From contig CP070672.1 of assembly GCA_020351895.1 (NCBI GenBank), forward strand, positions 3,577,749-3,632,375: a stretch of 54,627 nucleotides of DNA, written 5' to 3'. The notes below the pieces were generated by a model. It was not told the origin of the DNA, searched no databases, and saw only the letters and a list, made by a program, of their open reading frames with translations. This DNA comes from Thermoplasmata archaeon. GTDB lineage: Archaea > Thermoplasmatota > Thermoplasmata > GCA-020350865. Both the position numbers and the translations under genes were made by a program. Below are positions 1 through 11,269 of this stretch, piece by piece. Each line of letters opens with the position of its first letter. Position 1 is the first letter of the stretch.

Positions 1-813
1 AGCTATGGCATTTGAGACATCCTTACCGTTCACAGGACCATCATATTTTGCCATCCATAGCTTGTTTCCGTCAGTATCGTAGGCTATGGTCATATAGTCG
101 TAGTCCGAATCCTCGGAATCACTAAACCCTGTCACATATACGTTTCCCATTGAATCTAAAGCGATCTCATTTGCGACATCATTGTGATTTCCGGGGCTAT
201 TGTATCTTGCCACCCAAAGCTCATTACCTGACGAGTCGTATTTTATTGTGGCAAAATCATTATGGTATTCCCTACTTTTTCCAGTTATATAGACATTCCC
301 TTGCAAATCAACTGCAATGGCAAGCGCTTGATCATCACTATCATCAAAATATCCCGTGCCATTATATCTAGCTACCCATAATTCATTGCCCAAGGAGGAA
401 TATTTTATCGTGACGTAGTCATTTCTAGGGTGATCTAGAGATTCACGACTGCTCCCCGTTACATATACATTTCCAATGGAATCCAATGTTATAGCAGATG
501 CCCTATCCTCTGAATGCGCTGGTCCATCATATCTTGCCATCCAGAGTTCATTACCTGATGGATCGTACTTTATCGTGGCTATGTCACCGGTGGAAAAATT
601 GTAAAGAGTCCAGTCTGTCGAACCTGTGATATAGACATTTCCAATCAAGTCAACGGCAATAGCCATGGCACTGTCAATCTTGTTTGTTGGCCCGTCGTAT
701 CTAGCAACCCATTCCTCTTTAACTTGGGCACTTACATCTTTTGGAACTTCAATCACTAAAATAGTAACAAACACCAGAACACATATCACACAGCTAATTA
801 CTTTATTTCGCAA
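1..813 (-). CDS. SBBP beta-propeller secreted protein, partial (C-terminus beyond window)
   Basis: An open frame of 271 codons runs off the left edge without a stop. I start it at TTG 813-811 because a GGGGAGGGAGAT ribosome binding site lies just upstream and the next residues form a signal peptide (basic LRNK, then a hydrophobic run of about 17 residues ending near VSAQ). The rest is a tandem repeat of about 50-57 residues with the core GNVYITG, followed by TIKYDxxGNELWxARY. These are the hallmarks of SBBP (beta-propeller) repeats, and about five are visible. The protein is probably exported and displayed or released at the cell surface. SBBP proteins have no single known activity; a binding or scaffold role is inference. 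The missing 3' part may hold more blades or a membrane anchor. Confidence 0.85.
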   Translation of the reverse strand, partial: MRNKVISCVICVLVFVTILVIEVPKDVSAQVKEEWVARYDGPTNKIDSAMAIAVDLIGNVYITGSTDWTLYNFSTGDIATIKYDPSGNELWMARYDGPAHSEDRASAITLDSIGNVYVTGSSRESLDHPRNDYVTIKYSSLGNELWVARYNGTGYFDDSDDQALAIAVDLQGNVYITGKSREYHNDFATIKYDSSGNELWVARYNSPGNHNDVANEIALDSMGNVYVTGFSDSEDSDYDYMTIAYDTDGNKLWMAKYDGPVNGKDVSNAIA

Positions 814-1238
814 GTTTATCTCCCTCCCCAAGAAGAATAAATGTAACTACAATTATATAAAACCATCTGAAAGAAGCGAAATAATTGAGTTTTGTATGGA
901 TTGTCCCTTGACCTCTTACCAACACGAAAACCTAACTACCAATCATCCTTTTCAATATCTGGACTTTACTTAGACTTGATTATGAAGACCATTACAAGAA
1001 TGGTAGACCTGCTTACATTCTTAGAGAAATCTATATCCAGATGACCATAAGTTACACTGACTAAATTTAAGCTTTGTTGCGTCCCTCTCGAATCTCTTAT
1101 GGCTTGGAGATGATGTTAGTGTACTCGCACTCATTTATAGAATCAGTGAAGCTTATCTACATAATAAAGTAAAATACAAATTCTTGTCAAAATGAATGGA
1201 GCTAAGGAATACTTGCGGAAGTAATATTGACAGAGAAA
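814..1238. other. Intergenic region without a supported gene
   Basis: This stretch of about 425 bases separates the divergent SBBP and zinc-ribbon genes. No frame has a convincing start with a ribosome binding site. A plus-strand fragment at 978-1061 translates to DYEDHYKNGRPAYILREI and then drifts to a stop. The GRPAY motif recalls the N-terminal region of DUF772-type transposases, so it may be a decayed insertion-sequence remnant, but it is too short to call. Confidence 0.4.
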
Positions 1239-1250
1239 CCTTTATTAAAT
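1239..1250 (+). promoter_or_regulatory. TATA box of the zinc-ribbon membrane protein gene
   Basis: CCTTTATTAAAT lies about 25-30 bases before the ATG at 1272, and no clear ribosome binding site sits between them. This spacing fits a leaderless or nearly leaderless archaeal transcript. Confidence 0.5.
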
Positions 1251-1271
1251 CAGTAATTCATCTCTTATGCC

Positions 1272-1748
1272 ATGAAGGCCGTGATCTATCGTTTGATGGT
1301 TTTATTATTCGTGTTATTTCTTTTTACACTTCCAAATGCTTTGGCTCAGGATGACGAATCAGACGAGGAGGCAAGCGATGAAGGGGCCTGCATCTTTGCA
1401 ACTTTTTGTGTAATCATGCTGTTTATCGCTTTTCTAATATATGTTAGTGCCAAGAAAAAACCAGAGCAGCCATGGAGTGGCAGAACATCAGGGCAGATGC
1501 AAAGACGCACTCCACAGACTGGATACCGTTATCCTGTTCCTCACAAGGCCTATCCTCCGAGAACAGCCACCTATCCTCCTAGATCCAAGGCGTATCCTCC
1601 AAAGCCCACCCCTGAGAGAAAGGATGTGAAATGCGATTTGTGTAGCTCCAAAAACCTGAGATTCTTTGAAAAGGGCTACGTCAAGTGCAACGACTGCAGG
1701 CATGTTTTTTATATAACAGAGGGATACAGCAGGAGAAGGGGGAGGTAG
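1272..1748 (+). CDS. Small membrane protein with cytoplasmic zinc ribbon
   Basis: This 158-residue protein starts with a signal peptide (residues 1-25, ending NALAQ), followed by a very acidic segment (DDESDEEASDEG). A second hydrophobic helix lies at about residues 39-60. After it come a basic segment and a proline-rich stretch with repeated YPP triplets (about 92-115). The C-terminus is a single CxxC...CxxC zinc ribbon (CDLC...CNDC, about 121-144). The expected topology places the acidic segment outside and the zinc ribbon inside. I do not recognise a named family. Zinc ribbons at the cytoplasmic end of membrane proteins recur in this window (27067-34459), suggesting a shared theme. It ends in TAG. 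Confidence 0.8.
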   Translation: MKAVIYRLMVLLFVLFLFTLPNALAQDDESDEEASDEGACIFATFCVIMLFIAFLIYVSAKKKPEQPWSGRTSGQMQRRTPQTGYRYPVPHKAYPPRTATYPPRSKAYPPKPTPERKDVKCDLCSSKNLRFFEKGYVKCNDCRHVFYITEGYSRRRGR

Positions 1749-1782
1749 TCGGTTTTATATTTTTATTATTTATTATCCTATC

Positions 1783-2352
1783 TCACCCTATAACCACCAT
1801 GACATCATCGGCATCCACATTGTCCCCTTCCTTTACCCTGACCTCAGTGATTTTTCCCTCGACATTTGAGGTGATTTCGTTCTCCATCTTCATGGCCTCC
1901 AAAATTAGAACAACATCTCCAATCTTTACCTCATCCCCCACATTCTTCATTACTGCAACGACTTTTCCAGGCATGGGTGCGGCTATACCTTGAGCAGCGA
2001 TTCCGGGAATTGGAGGTTTTGTTTCTTGCTCAACAAAAACATCATCTTTCGATTCCACTGATGTCGGTTTTTTTAAGGATGTGATATCCTGGGCACCCAA
2101 AAGATTCTTGCTTTCTATGACGCGCTCTCTTTCGTTGACCTTAACCCTCATCTTTCCTTTCTCTATCTCCCCTCCCAATTCCACGTTGAAAAGCCCACCA
2201 TCCACAGAAAAGAGCGTACTCTTACCCGAATCCTCCTCCATTGTGGCTTCATATTCAATACCGTTTACCACAACATGAAATAGCCTGTTCATTTTCCTTT
2301 CTATATCGATTTCGAATTCTTTGTCTATGATGGTCAACTTGAACCTCTTCAT
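1783..2352 (-). CDS. Biotin carboxyl carrier protein (1.3S / gamma-type subunit)
   Basis: A 189-residue protein ends in a biotinyl domain (about residues 120-189) with the modification site EAMKME, biotinylated lysine K155. The first 110 residues are a beta-rich N-terminal region followed by a flexible K/S/E linker, as in stand-alone carriers of carboxylases, decarboxylases and transcarboxylases. I chose ATG 2352 because AGGTGA sits seven bases upstream; a longer reading to 2466 has no such signal. It is the last gene of a minus-strand operon behind two carboxyltransferase genes, and should shuttle the carboxyl group between their active sites on its biotin arm. No biotin carboxylase or biotin ligase gene is visible in the window. 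Confidence 0.93.
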   Translation of the reverse strand: MKRFKLTIIDKEFEIDIERKMNRLFHVVVNGIEYEATMEEDSGKSTLFSVDGGLFNVELGGEIEKGKMRVKVNERERVIESKNLLGAQDITSLKKPTSVESKDDVFVEQETKPPIPGIAAQGIAAPMPGKVVAVMKNVGDEVKIGDVVLILEAMKMENEITSNVEGKITEVRVKEGDNVDADDVMVVIG

Positions 2353-2443
2353 ATTAATCTTCACCTTTTGGAATATCCTCGCGATGATGATTTCATGTTG
2401 AGGGATATCTTCATTAAACAGAAACATGGATAGGTGATACTTT

Positions 2444-3943
2444 TCATGGGTTTCTTCCCCTTGCATTCATCAATTCAATTCTACCTGCCATGGTCCAAGG
2501 GCTGGGTGCTATTTTGCGTTCGATTCCTTTTGGCTTTAATGCAGTTTCGATCTTCAGAAACTTGGAAGATATTGCAGCAGCGATTGCGGCAACCTCTGCT
2601 TCGTCTATTACCTTTCCATCCCTTTCATCGAAGTACCTCTTCGCAACCTGGGGAAAGAGGGCATAGGATAGGACATCCTCGATGTTGTCAGTGCCGAGCT
2701 CGTTTTTCAGTTTATCCAACTCGGGTTCTAAAAGATCGGCGGGGCGAGATGAAATTTGCTCTTCATCACCAATTGCCATTTTTTTGATGTTTTCATCTAT
2801 GGGTGCCGCGCTTCTTCCGTAGAGTCCCTTGATGAGGTTCTTTGTTTCCTTTGGAATCATCTTATAGCGTCCTCCCAAAAGGACATTCAATGTGGCCTGG
2901 GTTCCCACGATCTGGCTTGATGGAGTAACAAGTGGGGGATAACCCAGTTCTTTTCTAACTTTTGGCACTTCCTCAAGTACCTCAGGGAGTCTGTCCTCTG
3001 CTTCATTATCCCGTAATTGTTTTACAAGGTTGGACATCATGCCTCCTGGAATTTGGAATTGAAGAACATCGGTATCTATGCCTGTGAATGTGCTTTCATA
3101 AATGCGGTACTTTTTTCTGACATTTGTAAAGTGGTCTGCTATCTCCCCAAGCATACGCAAATCCAAACCAGTCTCATAGGGTGTGTTATTCAACATGGCA
3201 ACCAAGGTCTCTGTGGGAGGTTGCGAAGTTCCCGATGAAAGGCTTGAGATAGCGGAATCTATGATATCGGCCCCTGCCTCGATTCCCTTTAGGTAAGATG
3301 CCGTGGCCATTCCACTGGTATCATGACAGTGCATGTGCACGGGTATGGATATGTTCTCTTTCAATCCACTCACAAGCTCGAAGGCATCACTCGGAGCAAG
3401 AAGTCCAGCCATGTCCTTGATGCACAAAGTATCTGATCCCATTGCCTCCAGTTCCTTTCCCATTTTCACAAAGACATCGGTTGTATGTACAGGACTTATT
3501 GTATAACATACACAGCATTCTGCCACTGCCCCAACTTCCTTTACGGTTCTTAATGCGGTTTTCATGTTTCTTACATCATTTAATGCATCAAAGATTCTGA
3601 AAACATCGATTCCATTTTTATGGGCGGTTTTTACGAATTCCTCAACAACATCATCGGGGTAATGCCTGTATCCCACAATGTTCTGTCCACGAAGCAGCAT
3701 CTGGAGTTTCGTGTTTGGCATGGCCTTTTTTAGGAGTCTGATCCTCTCCCATGGATCCTGCTTTAAAAACCTGATACACGAATCGAATGTGGCACCACCC
3801 CACATCTCCACTGACCAGTAGCCGACCTTGTCCATTTTATCTGCTATGGTCAGCATATCCTCTGTTCTCATCCGAGTGGCGAGGAGAGATTGATGTGCAT
3901 CTCTAAATGCCGTATCTGTGATTTTTATGGATCTTTTTTCCAA
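2444..3943 (-). CDS. Pyruvate/oxaloacetate carboxyltransferase (PycB / OadA / transcarboxylase 5S type)
   Basis: A 499-residue TIM-barrel carboxyltransferase that moves CO2 between carboxybiotin and pyruvate/oxaloacetate. Visible family signatures are TDTAFRDAHQSLLATRM (metal ligand D15), EMWGGATFDSCIRFL, LQMLLRGQN, the carbamylated-lysine motif IKDMAGLL (K176) and the metal motif HMHCHD (H205, H207), then a PYC_OADA C-terminal domain (SRPADLLEPE, YALFPQVA). It ends without a biotinyl domain, which fits the separate carrier gene downstream. I prefer TTG 3943, which follows an AGGGGG signal 25 bases after the upstream stop. An ATG at 3988 would add 15 residues and overlap the upstream gene by 20 bases. 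From memory it matches the 5S subunit of propionibacterial transcarboxylase very closely; PycB of a two-subunit pyruvate carboxylase is the main alternative. Confidence 0.93.
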   Translation of the reverse strand: MEKRSIKITDTAFRDAHQSLLATRMRTEDMLTIADKMDKVGYWSVEMWGGATFDSCIRFLKQDPWERIRLLKKAMPNTKLQMLLRGQNIVGYRHYPDDVVEEFVKTAHKNGIDVFRIFDALNDVRNMKTALRTVKEVGAVAECCVCYTISPVHTTDVFVKMGKELEAMGSDTLCIKDMAGLLAPSDAFELVSGLKENISIPVHMHCHDTSGMATASYLKGIEAGADIIDSAISSLSSGTSQPPTETLVAMLNNTPYETGLDLRMLGEIADHFTNVRKKYRIYESTFTGIDTDVLQFQIPGGMMSNLVKQLRDNEAEDRLPEVLEEVPKVRKELGYPPLVTPSSQIVGTQATLNVLLGGRYKMIPKETKNLIKGLYGRSAAPIDENIKKMAIGDEEQISSRPADLLEPELDKLKNELGTDNIEDVLSYALFPQVAKRYFDERDGKVIDEAEVAAIAAAISSKFLKIETALKPKGIERKIAPSPWTMAGRIELMNARGRNP

Positions 3944-3968
3944 ACTCTCTTTCCCCCTTAACTTCGAG

Positions 3969-5519
3969 CTATAGAGGTATGTTGCCATGCTTCTTTGAAG
4001 GTCTTGGTTCACGCTTGGTAAGAAGTGAGTGAAGGGCATTAATGACTTTCGGTCTGGTTTCCTGGGGTTCGATAACATCATCAACGTAACCTTTTTCTGC
4101 CGCAATGTAGGGATTGGCGAATTTTTTGCGGTAATCTGAAACGAGCTCCTGTTTCCTTTTCTCCTTGTCCTCTGCCTTGGCTATCTCCTTTCGAAACACT
4201 ATGTTCACTGCTCCATCTGGTCCCATGACTGCGATTTCAGACGTGGGCCAGGCAAAGTTGATGTCGGCCCTGATGTGTTTGGAGCACATGACATCGTAGG
4301 CTCCTCCGTATGCCTTCCTCGTTATAACCGTAATTTTCGGGACAGTGGCTTCACAATAGGCATAAAGTAGTTTCGATCCATTTGTTATGATTCCACCGTA
4401 TTCCTGGGCTGTTCCCGGTAAAAATCCAGGGACATCCACGAATGTAAGAAGAGGTATGTTAAATGCATCGCAGAATCTAACGAACCTTCCACCTTTCCTT
4501 GATGAATTGATATCCAATGTACCAGCCAGATGTTTGGGTTGGTTTCCCACAACACCCACTGAATACCCATCTAACCTGGCAAAACCGACAACGATGTTCT
4601 GGGCCCAGTATGGATGAACCTCCATGAATTCATTATTATCCACAACCCTTAGTATCACATCCTTCATATCGTAGGGTTTGTTGGGATCGTCGGGAATTAA
4701 GTCGATAAGCTCAGAATCCATCCTGTTTGGATCGTCACCCATCTCCACGTAAGGAGGATTTTCCAGGTTGTTCTGAGGAATATAACCAAGGAGCTTCTTT
4801 ATCATGCTGACACAATCCTCCTCATTTTCGCATGCTAAGTGTGCAACACCGCTTTTCGTGTTATGCGTCATGGCACCTCCCAGTTCCTCGAAGGTCACCT
4901 CCTCTTTTGTCACGGTTTTAATGACCTCGGGTCCTGTTATGAACATGTGGCTCGTGCCTTTGACCATTAGAATGAAATCAGTCATTGCAGGGGAATATAC
5001 CGCTCCTCCCGCACAGGGACCCATGATTGCCGAGATTTGAGGAACCACACCTGAAGCCATGACGTTCCTGAAGAATATCTCGGCATAACCGCCAAGGCTC
5101 ACCACACCTTCCTGGATTCTGGCTCCCCCTGAATCGTTCAATCCGATAACTGGAGCTCCGTTTCTCATGGCCAGGTCCATGATCTTCACCACCTTCTCAG
5201 CGAATTTCCATCCCAGAGAGCCCCCGAAAACAGTGAAATCCTGGGAGAAAATGTAAACGAGTCGTCCATCTATATTGCCATAGCCTGTAACCACTCCATC
5301 TCCAAGAATGCGCTTTTTTTCCATTCCAAAATCTGTGCACTCATGGAGTGCCAAGGCGTCCAACTCCACGAAACTTCCCGGATCCAGGAGTTTTTCTATT
5401 CTCTCTCTTGCAGTGAGCTTTCCAGCCTTGTGCTGCTTATCGATTCTTTCTTTTCCGCCCCCCAGCTTGGCCTGCTCTTTCTTTTCCCTCAGCTCCTTTA
5501 TTTTCTCTTCAACAGTCAT
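3969..5519 (-). CDS. Acyl-CoA carboxyltransferase (propionyl/methylmalonyl-CoA, 12S / MmdA / PccB type)
   Basis: A 516-residue member of the carboxyl transferase family, with two crotonase-like halves that bind acyl-CoA and carboxybiotin. Seen motifs include [16 protein letters not shown], the oxyanion-hole region [56 protein letters not shown] and the second oxyanion region [11 protein letters not shown]. The C-terminal KKHGNIPL is the normal family ending, so the TAG stop is real. Start ATG 5519 has a strong AAGGAGG six bases upstream. It is the first gene of a three-gene operon. Substrate preference (propionyl/methylmalonyl-CoA over acetyl-CoA) is inferred from overall resemblance. Together with the 5S-like subunit and the biotin carrier it could transfer carboxyl between methylmalonyl-CoA and pyruvate. 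Confidence 0.93.
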   Translation of the reverse strand: MTVEEKIKELREKKEQAKLGGGKERIDKQHKAGKLTARERIEKLLDPGSFVELDALALHECTDFGMEKKRILGDGVVTGYGNIDGRLVYIFSQDFTVFGGSLGWKFAEKVVKIMDLAMRNGAPVIGLNDSGGARIQEGVVSLGGYAEIFFRNVMASGVVPQISAIMGPCAGGAVYSPAMTDFILMVKGTSHMFITGPEVIKTVTKEEVTFEELGGAMTHNTKSGVAHLACENEEDCVSMIKKLLGYIPQNNLENPPYVEMGDDPNRMDSELIDLIPDDPNKPYDMKDVILRVVDNNEFMEVHPYWAQNIVVGFARLDGYSVGVVGNQPKHLAGTLDINSSRKGGRFVRFCDAFNIPLLTFVDVPGFLPGTAQEYGGIITNGSKLLYAYCEATVPKITVITRKAYGGAYDVMCSKHIRADINFAWPTSEIAVMGPDGAVNIVFRKEIAKAEDKEKRKQELVSDYRKKFANPYIAAEKGYVDDVIEPQETRPKVINALHSLLTKREPRPSKKHGNIPL

Positions 5520-5647
5520 TTCATGCCTCCTTTTCACGGGAACCTATAACATGGACAACGTGCTCGCCTCCCCAAAGGGTTTTTGGATTATAAGAATTGT
5601 GTTTAAGCAGTATAACATATCCCTCACCTATCTCCTCATACTGTTGC

Positions 5648-5678
5648 ATGTCGCGACATTTTGGAAAGATTTTTATCA
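5648..5678 (+). promoter_or_regulatory. Palindrome ATGTCGCGACAT and TATA box between divergent genes
   Basis: The 12-base perfect palindrome ATGTCGCGACAT (5648-5659) lies just upstream of a TATA-like GATTTTTATCA (5668-5678), which is placed to serve the methyltransferase at 5715. A GC-centred perfect palindrome in this AT-rich spacer between the carboxyltransferase operon and the methyltransferase is a candidate operator. Binding is inference. Confidence 0.4.
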
Positions 5679-5714
5679 TTTGGAGCCTTTGGTTATTCTG
5701 TGAGGGAGAACTAG

Positions 5715-6416
5715 ATGACCACAGATCCCAAGAAAGCCAAGCACTTAAAGTCTCAACTAATCGAAACCTTCGATGAAATTGCTGCTCACTTCGATATCAC
5801 AAGGTATAAACCATGGCCCGAGAGCAAGAGGTTTATCTCCACATTACCGAAGAAATCAAGGGTCCTTGACTTGGGCTGTGGAAACGGCAGGAATTCGATT
5901 TATCTGGCTAAGGAAGGGATGGAGGTTGTGGGAATCGATTTTTCTAAAGCGCTTTTAAGGATCGTGTCCAACAAGGTTGAGTGGAAGGAGGTAAGAAATT
6001 CCGTGGAACTCGTTATGGGTGATTGTGCAGGGCTGCCCTTTAAGAATGATTCCTTTGATGCTGTTCTTTACATTGCCACCTTACATCACCTCCCTACACC
6101 CCAAGAGAGATTAAGCAGCCTCCTTGAGGTCAAACGATGCCTTAAACCTGGGGGATGCACCCTTGTATCAGCCTGGGCCCAGGAGCAGGAGAAGTTCAAA
6201 TGCGAGCTTGAAAAATCAAATGAAAACCAGGAGGAAGGATTCGAGTACGGGGATATTTTTCTCCCCTGGAACATGAAGGAAGGTAGGGAACTTCAGAGGT
6301 ACTACCATCTGTTTTCGAAGGATGAGTTTGAAGATTTGATTGGAAAATGTGGTTTAGAATTGAAAAGGGTTTTCTTCTCTGCAGATAATCACTATGCCGA
6401 GTTGAAGAAGAAATAG
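5715..6416 (+). CDS. Class I SAM-dependent methyltransferase, Trm9-like
   Basis: A 233-residue Rossmann methyltransferase. Motif I is VLDLGCGNGRNS (residues 50-61), the acidic end of strand 2 is GIDFS, and a later strand reads FDAVLYIATLHHLPTPQER, followed by LKPGG and SAWAQEQ. The order HHL, then LKPGG, then WAxEQ resembles Trm9/ALKBH8 enzymes that methylate 5-carboxymethyl-uridine at the tRNA wobble position. That specific role is a moderate-confidence inference from motif resemblance. The ATG follows GAGGGAGAACTAG. It is transcribed alone, divergent from the carboxyltransferase operon and convergent with ligA. It ends in TAG. Confidence 0.8.
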   Translation: MTTDPKKAKHLKSQLIETFDEIAAHFDITRYKPWPESKRFISTLPKKSRVLDLGCGNGRNSIYLAKEGMEVVGIDFSKALLRIVSNKVEWKEVRNSVELVMGDCAGLPFKNDSFDAVLYIATLHHLPTPQERLSSLLEVKRCLKPGGCTLVSAWAQEQEKFKCELEKSNENQEEGFEYGDIFLPWNMKEGRELQRYYHLFSKDEFEDLIGKCGLELKRVFFSADNHYAELKKK

Positions 6417-6421
6417 GACAC

Positions 6422-10127
<3,706 letters not shown>

Positions 10128-10371
10128 AAGACACCTACCGGATGAAGTATGAAAGGGCGTGGAAGATAAAAAATGTTTGTGAAGTGGCAGCCGATGTTAA
10201 AGATATTGAGAATATTAGGAAAAGATTATCATGCGGATGAACACGAAGGTCGAAAGAGAGATGCAAAGGTTCATCTATACCAGGATACGCAAGCGGGTGA
10301 TGATTTACAGAAGAACAACAGCTTAAGCTCTTTATCCTAAAGTTGGGAATACAAGGTATGAAGATATAAAC

Positions 10372-10944
10372 TCAAGCTGTTGCCGATTTCCTTTTCGAGG
10401 ATCTGCTTCCCATCCATGGGCAGGTGTCCTTCTGGGGACAGTGGGCACAACCATATCTTCTCGAAACTAAGGGAAGTATTAGAAATGAATCTACTGCAAA
10501 AATCACGATCAGTGTCACCATAATCCAAGTAAATGAGGTAATGAGGCTCCACAAACCTACTATCACAGGTATAATCCATAGGGGGACAAGCACAGGTACA
10601 TGCTTTCTGAACTTCTTGAAAAAAAGATCCCCGTCTTTTTGTGAGAGGAATTTCCCTGCAATCTGTCCATAACCACAGGGGCAGGCTTTTGTGTCATAGT
10701 AATGGCAATATGGGCATACGAAAATAATTATCCAAAAGGCGCCTAATATACCATAAAGAATGAATAATACCCCGAAAATCCAACCCAAAAGGGACATATT
10801 GAAACTAACTATGAAAATAACTGCTCCAAAAAAAGTCATCATGATGTATGGGATGTTGTCTATTAATGTTTGAAGGTTGGAGTATTCCTTTAATTCACGG
10901 TATTTTTTGCAGTTAATGTCTTCCTCTGATAACTCTTTCTCCAC
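10372..10944 (-). CDS. Four-helix membrane protein with cysteine clusters
   Basis: About 190 residues with four hydrophobic segments in two pairs: IMMTFFGAVIFIVSF and GWIFGVLFILYGILGAFW, then VLVPLWIIPVIVGLW and WIMVTLIVIFAVDSFLIL. Between the pairs lies a cysteine/histidine cluster (CPYCHYYDTKACPCGYG). A second cluster, CAHCPQKDTCPW, follows the last helix. The two clusters could bind metal or Fe-S on the same membrane face. I prefer GTG 10944, which has GGTGA five bases upstream; longer readings to GTG 10953 or TTG 10956 are possible. I do not recognise the family. It stands alone, divergent from the giant surface-protein operon. Confidence 0.75.
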   Translation of the reverse strand: MEKELSEEDINCKKYRELKEYSNLQTLIDNIPYIMMTFFGAVIFIVSFNMSLLGWIFGVLFILYGILGAFWIIIFVCPYCHYYDTKACPCGYGQIAGKFLSQKDGDLFFKKFRKHVPVLVPLWIIPVIVGLWSLITSFTWIMVTLIVIFAVDSFLILPLVSRRYGCAHCPQKDTCPWMGSRSSKRKSATA

Positions 10945-11269
10945 TGATATCACCAAATAGGTTACCTTGATTTCCCTAAAGAAAACCTTCCTTCACTGGA
11001 TTTCGAATTCTCATAGAATCTGTATGACTGCCTCCATAAACTGCATAGAATTGCTAATATAAGTCTTTTTGGAAAAGGAGCAAGCGCTTTCGCCCTTAAT
11101 AAAAGAATTGGTGATTATTGAGCCTAAAAAACCCGTTTGATTCATCTTCTAAAAAAACCTATTGATATAATTATCATTTGTCCATATTTTTAACGTAATA
11201 TATATATGTAAAAGGCGGAAATTTCTCAGTATTATTGAAAATCCATTGAAAGGTAAAGGAGGTCAGAAT
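10945..11269. other. Divergent intergenic region with promoter of the giant operon
   Basis: About 325 bases without a gene. The clearest element is the TATA box GTAATATATATATGTAA (about 11194-11210), placed for a transcript start near 11235 and a leader of about 35 bases. The leader carries a strong AAAGGAGGT seven bases before ATG 11270. A weaker minus-strand TATA-like CTTATATTAGC near 11060 could serve the membrane protein at 10944. Confidence 0.55.

Noticed and set aside
665..973. Plus-strand open frame of 102 codons
   Set aside because: Its first half is antisense to the SBBP gene and the rest has no recognisable motif.
10231..10326. Basic 31-residue plus-strand reading starting MRMNTKVEREMQRF
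   Set aside because: No ribosome binding site, no homology recognised, short; the spacer 10128-10371 is left without a gene.
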